In this document: in pieces, positions 7,987-18,005 of the stretch | Numbering within the stretch: position 1 is the first letter of the stretch | How the letters are laid out: each line of letters begins with the position of its first letter | Assembly: GCA_015069385.1 (NCBI GenBank) | Contig: SVIS01000009.1 | Location: forward strand, 1-53,229 | Origin: Clostridiales bacterium | GTDB taxonomy: Bacteria > Bacillota > Clostridia > Christensenellales > UBA1242 | DNA: 53,229 nucleotides | Direction: 5' to 3' | Program-made: the position numbers and the translations under genes | The notes under the pieces: generated by a model | Database searches by the model: none | What the model was told of the DNA's origin: nothing | The model's input: only the letters and a program-made list of their open reading frames with translations

Positions 7987-8015
7987 AACCTCTGCCAAAA
8001 GGCAGAGGTTTTTTT
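7987..8015 (+). terminator. Terminator of spoVG
   Basis: Perfect 10-bp stem AACCTCTGCC / GGCAGAGGTT with an AAAA loop followed by a T tract. Confidence 0.95.
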
Positions 8016-8082
8016 AGGAATATAAAAATATGTTTTATTATTTAAAAAAAATATTATCATTCGTGTTGTTCTTGCATTCCTA

Positions 8083-8113
8083 AAAAAAGAACAGATTAAA
8101 TCTGTTCTTTTTT
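8083..8113 (-). terminator. Terminator of the giant lipoprotein operon
   Basis: Minus strand AAAAAAGAACAGA / TCTGTTCTTTTTT with a TTTAA loop, 3 bases past the stop of the 3280-residue gene. This closes the about 29-kb operon. Confidence 0.95.
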
Positions 8114-8115
8114 AA

Positions 8116-11100
8116 CTACCATGATATTGTTGTACCTATATCAAATAAACTTCTCTGTTCTACTTTGTTGTCAATTAAATCAATCATAACAAAAGTTAGA
8201 TTTTTTATAATATTTGTTTTTGTACTACTAGCGAAAACACTATTAGCAAAGCGAGCATTAAATACTGAGCCTGCTTTAGTAGTCATTTGTTGAGGAATTA
8301 CAACAGCAACGCCTCCAACTTCATAAACAAATTTTTCATACTTAGCAAAGTAAATAATAATCCCATCTTCTATAACAATATTATTTGTGCAAATATTGCT
8401 TATTGTATAACCAGTAACATGATAGGTTTTAGAAAGTAACTGTTTGCCATCGTGTGCCGACCAACCAAATGTTAAGCCAAAGTGTTGTTCATCGTCCATA
8501 TAGTAGTCTATATTTTCACCTACGGCGGCACTTACATATGAGGTATAAAGGCTATTTGTAGTTTGTTGACCATCAACATTATTATAGGTTTTTGTAGAAA
8601 TTATATTAATATTGGTATTGGTTACATAAGAGTTAATATAAGTATTATCTGCTTCAGTGCCAGAAACCACACCTTCGGCATTTACTGCGCTACCATTAAC
8701 ATAACCCACTACACCACCTACATAGTTTCCACCCATAAGTGCAATACCTTTTGAGGTGTTTGTAGTATTTACTTCTATTTTATTTTCACTATTTTTATTT
8801 ATTTGACCAACATTAACATTATTTACTTCTATTTTTATACCATAACCAATAATACCGCCAACATATTTAACTATATATGGATTATGTGGTTTTAAATAAC
8901 CCCCATCATCTTCACCAATTATTCTTGCACCTACCACTGAATAGCCATCATCAGAAGATAAGTTATAAACTTTTCCGCCTCTTACAAGTCCAGCAACACC
9001 ACCAATTGCTATAGGAGTTACAGGATAACAACTAAACATATCTTGTGCTAATATATTTGAATTAATCTGGAAGTTTTGTACTACACCAGTAATTTCTCCG
9101 GCAACTAAACCACCAAAAGCATACGAAACAATTTGATTATCGTATGAATTAAGCATTAATTCAAAGTCTTGCACTGTAGCCAATGAACCAATTCCGCCAT
9201 ACATTAAACCAGCAATCATAGCAAGTGATTTTGCCTGCTGTCCAATATGAGCATTAGATACTTTTGTAATACCACCAATATAGCCTGCAATTGCACCAGC
9301 ATAAGACACTTTATTGTTATTTGTTCCATTTTCATTTAAAGCGATATTGCTAATAACACCATTAACATCTTCACTTGTTTGAAGAACTAATGCATTGTAA
9401 TTTGATGCTTTGGCCGTAATATTTGAATAAATCATGTTTATTTCATTTTCGCCTATTGCTCTACCAATTAAACCACCAACAACATTGTTACCAGCAATAA
9501 CAATATCTTTATTATTAATGGTTATATTGTATAAATTAGCATTTACAATAGTACCAGCCAAGCCACCTACAAATATACAGTTAGGTAAATTTATATATGA
9601 AGGTACAAAAGTTGTATTTTTAACACATGAAGTTAAAGCACCAGAAGTACCAAGTTGCGAGAATAAACCTGCTGACAATAATGAACTAATTGAGTTTACT
9701 GCATAGCCGGAAATTTGTAAGCCATTGCCCTCAAAATATCCAAGTAAAATTTTATTGTATAAAACACTAGAATAAATTTCTTCTTCTAAATAATCAATAT
9801 CTGCAACAAGTCTGAAATATTCATATTTACCATTATTGCGTTGATAGCAATAATCTTCAAACTCTTTTGCTGTGGTAATAACATAAGGGTTAACCTTTGA
9901 ACCTAATTGTGTTACACCAGAAGAAATATATACATATTCACCTTGTTTTGCGTCTTCATCAAAAATTAAATTATATTGTGAATAAGAAACAAGATTTGGG
10001 GCTACAAGTTGCAAACGTCTAGCGACGAATGTTAATTGTTCACCTTTATAATTTTCCATACCTTCAACTGTACAAGAATAAGTATGAACTAATGAAATAT
10101 CGTTTGCTTGTTTATTTTGAACTGCATTAAATGCATAGAACCAAACACCACTTGTTACGTCTGAATTTGTTATAAATGATTTAAATGGAGTGTTAGTTTT
10201 TAAAACACCATTTTTGTCAAACAAGTCAAATTCTGCAACTTCTAACGGCTCAACGCCCGGAATTACTCCCTCGTAACAAAGAGTATCACTATCATATTTA
10301 TAGTTGGTTTCGGAAGTATTATAATTAATTAAATTATTTTGAATTACAAAGAAACAATCTTCGAACAATGCACTATTATCATAAGCAATAACAAAGCCAT
10401 AATTTAAAGTATCTTGTTGTTTTAATTTACACAAAGAATATGTTCTTTTAATAGTGCCTTTATTAACACCTACAAAACCTGCTGCACTATTAGATGACAT
10501 AATAGGAATATTAGAATATGAATCTTGAATATTTCCAGAATTATTATAAACAAAACCGGCAACTTTAGTGGCTGTATAAATAATTTTAGAATTTATTGAA
10601 AAGTCATTTTGAACAAAGTCAGAATAAATCCTATTTGTTGAAGCACTACCTTCAACGTAACTCATTAAAATTGTACCTGAGTTAGTTGTAGCAAATCCAC
10701 CAGTTACAATATTTTCGTTAGTTGTACTAGATGTATTATATATTCTAGAGTTTTTAATATAAGTGCTAGAAATATGTCCTGAGTTATCAGCAACAACACC
10801 ACCAAGTGATGCACCATTTGCGGTTAGATTACATTCTACCTGACAATTGGTTATATATCCTGAGTTTACTGCACAAAGTGCTGCAAAATAAGAATTTTCC
10901 ATAACAGAAACTGTACTTATAATGTCAGCAGTAACAACACTAGTTGAGGTAATTGAGCAGTTTGTTATTATACCAGCATTTTCTGCAATCAACAACGCAA
11001 TATTTGCGCCACCCGAATTTAAACTATTATTTAAAGTCAATGTTAAGTTTCCGCTAACTACAATAGATACATTTTTTATAATAGCATTTTCTTGAACTGA

Positions 11101-14100
11101 TTTAAATAAAGCAAAATCAGAACTTGAATCTAGTGCCACATTAACTGTACCAGAATTAATTTTTATTTTATAACCATTTCCATCAAAAGATGCAACTTGG
11201 GCTTGAATCATTTGAAGTTCATTTGCACTTATTGTTATGTCATTAACTTGCCTGTAATGTTCTCCAGAATTCATTTTTAACATATCTTGATATGTATAAA
11301 TAGGATTTGGTGTATCCGCTGAAGATGTTAAGAATACATTACATTCAAATTTAGAAGAATTAACTTGTAAAATATCTTCATCAATTTCTACAACTTTTGG
11401 AACACCTGCCTCGTAAATTATTAAATATTCTACCTCAAATGAATAGTTGCATGGTTCACCAACACCAAGTGGAGTAAAGTCACATACGAGGCTACCATCT
11501 TTTTGATAACAATTAATCATATATTCATTTTTTGCCGTTACCATTACCCCATCAGTTAATAGTAATCTTGTAGTATTTGTAACAAAATAGAATCTTGAAT
11601 ATTGAACAAAGGTATCTTTAAAGTTTTTAATTACAGCATCTACAGAAGTAACACTTGGTGAATACTCAAATTCAATTTTATCTGCAATTATTGTTCTAAC
11701 ATCAACTGTTTCTAACATTCTTAATGAAACCGAATTGTTGTTTGTTCCAAATGGTTTATCGTTTATTAAGATTTCGTAAATATGTAATTTTGTATATTTT
11801 ATTACACTTGTTTGAAGTTGCGCTTGTGATTTCTTTTGTCCATAAGATCTAATTACTACTTCACAATAGCCTTCCATTTCATAATTTAAACTAGCAGTTG
11901 TAATAGTTAAATAGTAGTCTGTACCTTCCTTGCTAATACTTGCAATGTTTGGATTAGAACTTTCAAACACTACTTGGTCTTCTGTAAATCCTACAATTGT
12001 GGTGTCTAGAAGATATTTTTTACCACGAACAACATTATATGTTTTTTCATCATTAATTTCCTTTATAACCTCTTTACCTACAATATCAAAAGATACTTGG
12101 TCTGAAAGCCTTGAAAGCAAATTAATTTGGTCTGAATAACATTTTGAATTATTGTTGTAAAAATCATATGCAATTGTAATCACAGTTCCATCGGCAACAA
12201 CCTTTGGAATTTTATAAAGTACACTAATTAAAATTGTATTATTTGTTGAATCTATTTTTAAATATTCTTTATAAATTCTAAGTGTTGCACCATTTGTCAA
12301 TGAAGTGTAAACAGAGTTATTAGATATTTTTCCAACAGTAACTATTACTCCCTCCTCTGAAACATCTTCATATTCAATTGCCGCCAAATAACCACCATCG
12401 GCACTTAAATTTAATGTAACATCTACATAATCAAATTCGCTATAACGTGTGTACACGTGTGCATTTAATATGTTTTGTTCGCCTGTTGATATTTGCTTGC
12501 CTGAATATAGCATTTGTGTTGGGTCAACCGATATAATTCCGTTTTCTGAAGAAATCATTCCAGAATTTGTATCTTTATTATAATTTATAACCAATAAAGA
12601 AGATATATTTTCTGGCATATATTGTATTGTTAATGTTGCATATTGTGTATCTGAAATAGACGAAGAGAATTTTAAAACAACTTGTTTGTTTTTAAGAAGA
12701 TTATAAATAGTCATATCCTCTAAACACATTTTAAATGTATAATTTATTGAATATTTGCCATTTATTTGTTGAACTGCTCCAGCCTCTAGTATAAACAAAG
12801 GTTGTTCGCTAGAATTCATAAATTTACCACTTCTTAAAACATAAGATTCCCATTGACCATTTCCATTATATATTTCTAAAGTTGGAACAATTTCATCTTT
12901 AGTGTTATAAGATTCATAAGTTACAGCAATTTCTATACTATCGCTAGGCTCTGCCTCAATTACTGACTTATTAAGTTTTATATCTTCAATTCCTGTTTTT
13001 GCTTCTACTTGTTTTGTTTCTTTTTCTAACATCGTTGCATCATATTTTGCATCGGTTTTTAAAACAAAAGCATAACAAGAAGTTACATTTTCACAATTTA
13101 AAGCAATTGTATTTGCTTTATTTTTGTAATATGATAAGTTATTTACAATATATTTAGATATAAAAGTTACACTTGAAGTAAATTCTTCTACATCATCCCC
13201 TGTTACCACAAAGAAACCGGTTTGACCATAAACTTCAACTGAAAATTTGTTTTTATATTCTTCTGGAATTTCATAATCAAAAGTTATTTGTGTGTTAGAA
13301 ACAATTTCAATAGGTGTGTTTTTATAACTATATGAATGTGCATAACAATCAAAATAAATAATGGTTGTTTTTTGATTTACAAGTTCAATAGAACTCACTT
13401 CTTGAGTTTTATCTTTGTTGGTAAACATTTTAATGCCATCATAATAATTAGTTATATATAATCTTAAATTTACAGATTTTTGATAATTTAAACTGCTTGA
13501 AACAGTAATATTTAATTGTCCTGTAGATAAAAGTTTAATATATTTACCAAAAGATGCGATTGTTGCAACAAGCGGAGTATTAATTGTTAAATTAACATCT
13601 TTTACTGCTGAGTTATCAAAAACTCCAGCATATTGTAATAATGATTTGCTATCAACAAGGTTCGCAATATTTATTTGATTATCACTATTTAATGCTTCAA
13701 GGAAAGCCGCAAGAACAAAATCGGCATCTGAACCAAGGTCGTCTTCTTGGCCTTCTGTTAAATCATTTCTGTAGTTAAAGTAAAGCAAAGTTAAAGAAAT
13801 AACACTTTCAGTAGCCGCATCTATATTTTCTAAAACTTTAACCATATCACCATAATAATATGATTTATCTAGTGATGAATCTATTAAATAATTAATTGAA
13901 TTCATTTCAACTTCAGAAAAATCTGAAATACTATTATCTTGCAATATTGAAATTAATGTTGCAGGCAAACTTCTTGAAAAATATGTTTCTGCCACTACGC
14001 CTAAAGTAAGGTCTGTATAACTTATAGCATTTACCTCTGATGTTTCACCATAACCAACAACTAAAGAAGCATCTAGTGCTTTTCTAGTACCATCATCGGC

Positions 14101-17100
14101 TGCTTGAACTTTATTTTCTGAAATTGAAGTATACGTAATTACTTCACCCACAAAACCACTAACAGAGGCTCTACCTCTTACAAAAACGCGTGCAGTATTA
14201 TTAATTAAACTACCGCCTGTAAGTTTTGCTACAAAACCTGCAACATATGTAGAATAATTTGTACCAACAGATTTTAATTCACCTGTTATTTTAATACCAG
14301 AAATTAAACCTGTATTTTCGCCTGCTACACCTGCCATATATGTTGCATTAGTAGATGCAAACACATTTGCACTAATACCAAAAAGGCCAATAGTTATAGC
14401 ATTTGTTTCTAATTCTTGTTTAATTGTTCCAGAATTACTACCTACAATACCACCAAAATATGAAGTTAAGTTTGTACCTGCAAAGTTTAAAGTAACTAAT
14501 GAACCACTTGAATTATTAACAAGAAGAGTGTAGTTTTTACAATCTTCATTTACAATTATTTGGCCTTCGTTTAAGCCTGCTAGTAAACCAACATTTGCTA
14601 CAATACCAGTGTTTGATGTGTTAGCAAAAGTGGTTTGAAGTGGTTCTGAAACAAGAACGGTAACATTTTTAATTGTTCCTTTATTTGTACCGCAAAGGAA
14701 GCCAATATTAGTGCTGTCTGCCAATTTATATGCATAATCAACTTCAGTTTCGCTGATTATTGTATCGGCCTTATAAATGCCACTTATGCTTAAATTATAT
14801 ATTTTTGCTTCAGCACCAACTTCTTTAATTAATCCAATATTTCCAGCAGAAGAATCACCGCTTAAAACAAAGTTTATTATACTTCCAATTTGTTGTGATT
14901 CACTAAAACCTGTTTGTGTTTCAGCTAAAAAGGTACCTCTTAGCGAGCCAGTATTTAATGATGCAATTTCTAAAGTTTTACCCTGACAATCTATTGTGCT
15001 ATCTATATAGTAGTGATAATTTTGATTAATTGCACGTAAGTCTTCATAAGTAGAAATCTTTAATGCTGTTTCTTCTTCCAAGCCATCTGCTGCAACAAAA
15101 TTAAGAGCAAGATGATAATAATAGTTATTAGATTCATCGGTATATGAATTTGTTTTCATTTTAGACACAGGGAATATTCTTATTATTCCAGAGCCTGCAC
15201 TTTGATATGTAAATGTAATTTTATTACCTATAATATCATAACTGATGCAATTTACATTTAATGCATCGATCATTACATCAAGGTCAGTGCACATTGCATT
15301 AGCCGGCATAATTTGCACTGTGATTGATGCCTCACCATAGGTGTCGGTATTATCTAAATAAATTGTATCGGTTGGAGTTGAAAGCCAAATGTTATCAACA
15401 TCTATATATTCTTCTACATTAATTGTTACAAAAGAACTAAATAAAGTTTTTGTACTTTCATCTTCAAGGCTAATTATTATTGTTATTTGTTCTAATGTTC
15501 TTATGCTTGAATAATCATATGTAAAGTTTCCAATAAAACCAGTTGTTTCATCATAGTTAAAATAGAAATAACCAATTTCGCCAACCTTATATCTACCGCT
15601 TTCAGAAATTAATGCATAATCTTCCGCTCCAGATGTAAAACGGAAATTGCTAGCTTGTAACCCTTTATATGCTTCTTGCTGGCTTTGAACTAAATCCATA
15701 AACAAATAAACATTTGCAAGGTTTTGATTAATATAAGATAAATCACCTCTGTTATATACACTTGCTTCACGAGAAAGATTTGTACCTGTTTCTTCTGAAC
15801 TAGCATAAAGTGTTAATTCTTTTATATAATTAACACATTTTAAGTTAATTGAATAATCGTGATTTAAAGTTTGTGGAATTAACTGGAATGCCTCTACCCT
15901 GTTTATTATTAAATTAACAGTTAAATCAACTCCATCATCTTTATCATCTATTTTTGTAAATTTTTTAGCTGTTATAAGTGAGTTGTTTGATATTGTAAAA
16001 TATTCTTTTTGTGCCTCTGTTAGTTTTAATTCATAAGAATATGAATAATTGTTAGTTGTAATATTTTTTGATATTTGACTAGTTATATTAACGTATGCAC
16101 CAACACCTTTTAGAACAATACTTTGTAGTGAATTTGTTGTTGCATTTATAGCAGATGATGCTATGGTACCATTTGTTGTATCAGCAATTTGTAACGAAAA
16201 ATCTTCTTCGGCTATTACTCCAACAACTACAACTTTTAGTACTACAGAAAGATTGTTTGGTGTTGTAATAATAAATTCCTGCTCACCAACATTTTTTGGC
16301 GTGATATTTAAATATGGATTTGCTGTGCTTACTTGCTCAATATCGCAAACCGACACACCAGGAACAACCGCATTAATGGACAATTTACCCGGTGTTGAGC
16401 CCTCGCTATAATCAATTCCAAAGAAGGTATGTGCGCCCTCTTCTAATGACATATATATTGTGCCGTTTTTATAAGCATTATTTATTTTAAATTCTGTTGT
16501 ACCAACATATACTTTTATGTACATAATTGCCGAGCATGCAATTGATTCGCCATCTAAACAATCAATTTTTACAGCCAAAAAGTTATTTCCAGTAGAGTTA
16601 ACTGCTTTTAGTGATAAACTAGATGTCAATTTGTCTGCAAGATTAAGAATATGCTCAGAATTTAATTCAGAATTTTGAATTTGCGCGCCACCGTAACTTA
16701 TATCAACAAATTTACTTGGAACAGTTGATAAAATTGCAAAATCGGTAGCAAAATCACCTGTAATATTTGTTACACCATCTTTACTTTTATAGAAAGAAAT
16801 TGCGTAACTATAATCATTTCTATTGGCTTTAGATGGAAAAATTGAAAAATTATAATCTTTAACTTCTTCACCATTAGTATAAAGTTCAATTAACCCAACT
16901 TCGGCTTGTCCATTTACTGCAATTTGTTTTGGTTTGCAAGTAACTTTAATATTTATTGTATATGTTTTATAATTGTTTTCAATTCCTATTTGATATACTT
17001 TTAAAGTTATTGTACCAGTACCAACATCTTGTGCTGAAACTACAAAATCAAAATTTTGTGTTTTACCTAAAATAGATGTTACGCCATCGGCACCTACTGA

Positions 17101-17958
17101 TATGTTTGAAGAACTTGTAACATCAACAGCATATCCTTTTGACCATAAATCATAAGCAATGCTTAATTTTTTTAAAAATCCCGTTGTTTCGCTTACTACT
17201 AAATTAATTTCATAAGGTGTTTCACCCTTTACTTCAATTGGTTGAAATTCACCAAATTCATTTTCATTATCTACACTTTGTGAAGCAATTGAAACAGCAA
17301 GTGAATCTGTGTTAATTTCAGAAATAATATTTACAATAAAATCACAACTGATTGTTGCATTGTAAGTGCTTATTGCCGTTAAGGTTATTGTATCTAATGT
17401 ACAAGTTGGCAAAACACTTAAAACATTATTTTCGTCTAAAGTAACGCCAGCCTCGGCATATGCCTCATCTAGTTCAAAAGTTACTCCTGTTTGCTTTGTG
17501 TCTTTAGGTTCAAAACTAAAATAAGAATTGTTTAATTGCAATGTTTGTCCACGCCAAACATATGCAGTTTTTGAATTTGTTATAGTTGTTACTTCGCTAG
17601 TAATTGTAATTGGAACATTTAATGGTTTATCTAAACCTTTAAGTGTAATTATAAGCGTGCCGCTATCGGCAACGAGTGGCATTATCGAGAAAGAATATAC
17701 ACCATTCCCCCTATCAGTAACCGAGCCATCAACTACTTTGGCGACTTGATTTGTAAATGAAAAATCAAATTCTGCATTAATGTCAAAGTAGTTTTCTATT
17801 GTAATGAAATAATCAGTAGCCTCATCGTTTATTGACATTTCAATACTGCTCACGTTTAAAGAAAGCGAAAGAGAACTATACTCTGGCCCACAGCCGGAGA
17901 ATATCGCTCCGCAAAAAATTATTAATAATAATGTTACTATGCTTAAACCTTTTTTCAT
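8116..17958 (-). CDS. Giant surface lipoprotein (3280 aa) with Ig-like and GLUG-like repeats
   Basis: An uninterrupted 9.8-kb frame starting at ATG 17958 with GGAGAGAG upstream. The signal peptide ends in a lipobox-like IFSGC (lipidated Cys23), so the protein should be tethered to the outer face of the membrane. Residues about 30-950 and the long linkers look like successive beta-sandwich (Ig/BIG-like) domains. Three solenoid blocks contain GLUG-like motifs of the pattern GxxxxNxGxIxxs: about residues 955-1285 (for example GIVGSNSGTIKQ), 2210-2515 (GFATTNSGTILMSY, GFVGVNKGTIKRTY) and 2680-3120 (VGGLIGRAIGENEINM, VGGVVGYVNGSAVN). Each block opens with an ISTYEDL / YTYQDML / ITTAKEF type segment, the usual lead-in of GLUG proteins. 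No LPXTG or S-layer anchor is present at the C-terminus. Adhesion or matrix roles are inference. It is the second gene of an operon with a larger paralogue. Confidence 0.85.
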   Translation of the reverse strand: MKKGLSIVTLLLIIFCGAIFSGCGPEYSSLSLSLNVSSIEMSINDEATDYFITIENYFDINAEFDFSFTNQVAKVVDGSVTDRGNGVYSFSIMPLVADSGTLIITLKGLDKPLNVPITITSEVTTITNSKTAYVWRGQTLQLNNSYFSFEPKDTKQTGVTFELDEAYAEAGVTLDENNVLSVLPTCTLDTITLTAISTYNATISCDFIVNIISEINTDSLAVSIASQSVDNENEFGEFQPIEVKGETPYEINLVVSETTGFLKKLSIAYDLWSKGYAVDVTSSSNISVGADGVTSILGKTQNFDFVVSAQDVGTGTITLKVYQIGIENNYKTYTINIKVTCKPKQIAVNGQAEVGLIELYTNGEEVKDYNFSIFPSKANRNDYSYAISFYKSKDGVTNITGDFATDFAILSTVPSKFVDISYGGAQIQNSELNSEHILNLADKLTSSLSLKAVNSTGNNFLAVKIDCLDGESIACSAIMYIKVYVGTTEFKINNAYKNGTIYMSLEEGAHTFFGIDYSEGSTPGKLSINAVVPGVSVCDIEQVSTANPYLNITPKNVGEQEFIITTPNNLSVVLKVVVVGVIAEEDFSLQIADTTNGTIASSAINATTNSLQSIVLKGVGAYVNITSQISKNITTNNYSYSYELKLTEAQKEYFTISNNSLITAKKFTKIDDKDDGVDLTVNLIINRVEAFQLIPQTLNHDYSINLKCVNYIKELTLYASSEETGTNLSREASVYNRGDLSYINQNLANVYLFMDLVQSQQEAYKGLQASNFRFTSGAEDYALISESGRYKVGEIGYFYFNYDETTGFIGNFTYDYSSIRTLEQITIIISLEDESTKTLFSSFVTINVEEYIDVDNIWLSTPTDTIYLDNTDTYGEASITVQIMPANAMCTDLDVMIDALNVNCISYDIIGNKITFTYQSAGSGIIRIFPVSKMKTNSYTDESNNYYYHLALNFVAADGLEEETALKISTYEDLRAINQNYHYYIDSTIDCQGKTLEIASLNTGSLRGTFLAETQTGFSESQQIGSIINFVLSGDSSAGNIGLIKEVGAEAKIYNLSISGIYKADTIISETEVDYAYKLADSTNIGFLCGTNKGTIKNVTVLVSEPLQTTFANTSNTGIVANVGLLAGLNEGQIIVNEDCKNYTLLVNNSSGSLVTLNFAGTNLTSYFGGIVGSNSGTIKQELETNAITIGLFGISANVFASTNATYMAGVAGENTGLISGIKITGELKSVGTNYSTYVAGFVAKLTGGSLINNTARVFVRGRASVSGFVGEVITYTSISENKVQAADDGTRKALDASLVVGYGETSEVNAISYTDLTLGVVAETYFSRSLPATLISILQDNSISDFSEVEMNSINYLIDSSLDKSYYYGDMVKVLENIDAATESVISLTLLYFNYRNDLTEGQEDDLGSDADFVLAAFLEALNSDNQINIANLVDSKSLLQYAGVFDNSAVKDVNLTINTPLVATIASFGKYIKLLSTGQLNITVSSSLNYQKSVNLRLYITNYYDGIKMFTNKDKTQEVSSIELVNQKTTIIYFDCYAHSYSYKNTPIEIVSNTQITFDYEIPEEYKNKFSVEVYGQTGFFVVTGDDVEEFTSSVTFISKYIVNNLSYYKNKANTIALNCENVTSCYAFVLKTDAKYDATMLEKETKQVEAKTGIEDIKLNKSVIEAEPSDSIEIAVTYESYNTKDEIVPTLEIYNGNGQWESYVLRSGKFMNSSEQPLFILEAGAVQQINGKYSINYTFKMCLEDMTIYNLLKNKQVVLKFSSSISDTQYATLTIQYMPENISSLLVINYNKDTNSGMISSENGIISVDPTQMLYSGKQISTGEQNILNAHVYTRYSEFDYVDVTLNLSADGGYLAAIEYEDVSEEGVIVTVGKISNNSVYTSLTNGATLRIYKEYLKIDSTNNTILISVLYKIPKVVADGTVITIAYDFYNNNSKCYSDQINLLSRLSDQVSFDIVGKEVIKEINDEKTYNVVRGKKYLLDTTIVGFTEDQVVFESSNPNIASISKEGTDYYLTITTASLNYEMEGYCEVVIRSYGQKKSQAQLQTSVIKYTKLHIYEILINDKPFGTNNNSVSLRMLETVDVRTIIADKIEFEYSPSVTSVDAVIKNFKDTFVQYSRFYFVTNTTRLLLTDGVMVTAKNEYMINCYQKDGSLVCDFTPLGVGEPCNYSFEVEYLIIYEAGVPKVVEIDEDILQVNSSKFECNVFLTSSADTPNPIYTYQDMLKMNSGEHYRQVNDITISANELQMIQAQVASFDGNGYKIKINSGTVNVALDSSSDFALFKSVQENAIIKNVSIVVSGNLTLTLNNSLNSGGANIALLIAENAGIITNCSITSTSVVTADIISTVSVMENSYFAALCAVNSGYITNCQVECNLTANGASLGGVVADNSGHISSTYIKNSRIYNTSSTTNENIVTGGFATTNSGTILMSYVEGSASTNRIYSDFVQNDFSINSKIIYTATKVAGFVYNNSGNIQDSYSNIPIMSSNSAAGFVGVNKGTIKRTYSLCKLKQQDTLNYGFVIAYDNSALFEDCFFVIQNNLINYNTSETNYKYDSDTLCYEGVIPGVEPLEVAEFDLFDKNGVLKTNTPFKSFITNSDVTSGVWFYAFNAVQNKQANDISLVHTYSCTVEGMENYKGEQLTFVARRLQLVAPNLVSYSQYNLIFDEDAKQGEYVYISSGVTQLGSKVNPYVITTAKEFEDYCYQRNNGKYEYFRLVADIDYLEEEIYSSVLYNKILLGYFEGNGLQISGYAVNSISSLLSAGLFSQLGTSGALTSCVKNTTFVPSYINLPNCIFVGGLAGTIVNANLYNITINNKDIVIAGNNVVGGLIGRAIGENEINMIYSNITAKASNYNALVLQTSEDVNGVISNIALNENGTNNNKVSYAGAIAGYIGGITKVSNAHIGQQAKSLAMIAGLMYGGIGSLATVQDFELMLNSYDNQIVSYAFGGLVAGEITGVVQNFQINSNILAQDMFSCYPVTPIAIGGVAGLVRGGKVYNLSSDDGYSVVGARIIGEDDGGYLKPHNPYIVKYVGGIIGYGIKIEVNNVNVGQINKNSENKIEVNTTNTSKGIALMGGNYVGGVVGYVNGSAVNAEGVVSGTEADNTYINSYVTNTNINIISTKTYNNVDGQQTTNSLYTSYVSAAVGENIDYYMDDEQHFGLTFGWSAHDGKQLLSKTYHVTGYTISNICTNNIVIEDGIIIYFAKYEKFVYEVGGVAVVIPQQMTTKAGSVFNARFANSVFASSTKTNIIKNLTFVMIDLIDNKVEQRSLFDIGTTISW

Positions 17959-18005
17959 AGTTCTCTCTCCAATTTCTTTTCTGTTTGTTTTGTTTCTTTT
18001 CTTTT
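17959..18005 (-). promoter_or_regulatory. Purine-only-like spacer and ribosome binding site between the two giant genes
   Basis: The 47-base intergenic region is almost entirely pyrimidine on the plus strand, so the mRNA here is A/G-rich (AAGAAA, AAACAAA and GAAAAGAAA stretches). It ends in GGAGAGAGA before the ATG of the 3280-residue gene. There is no terminator or promoter in it, so the two giants are co-transcribed. Confidence 0.6.
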
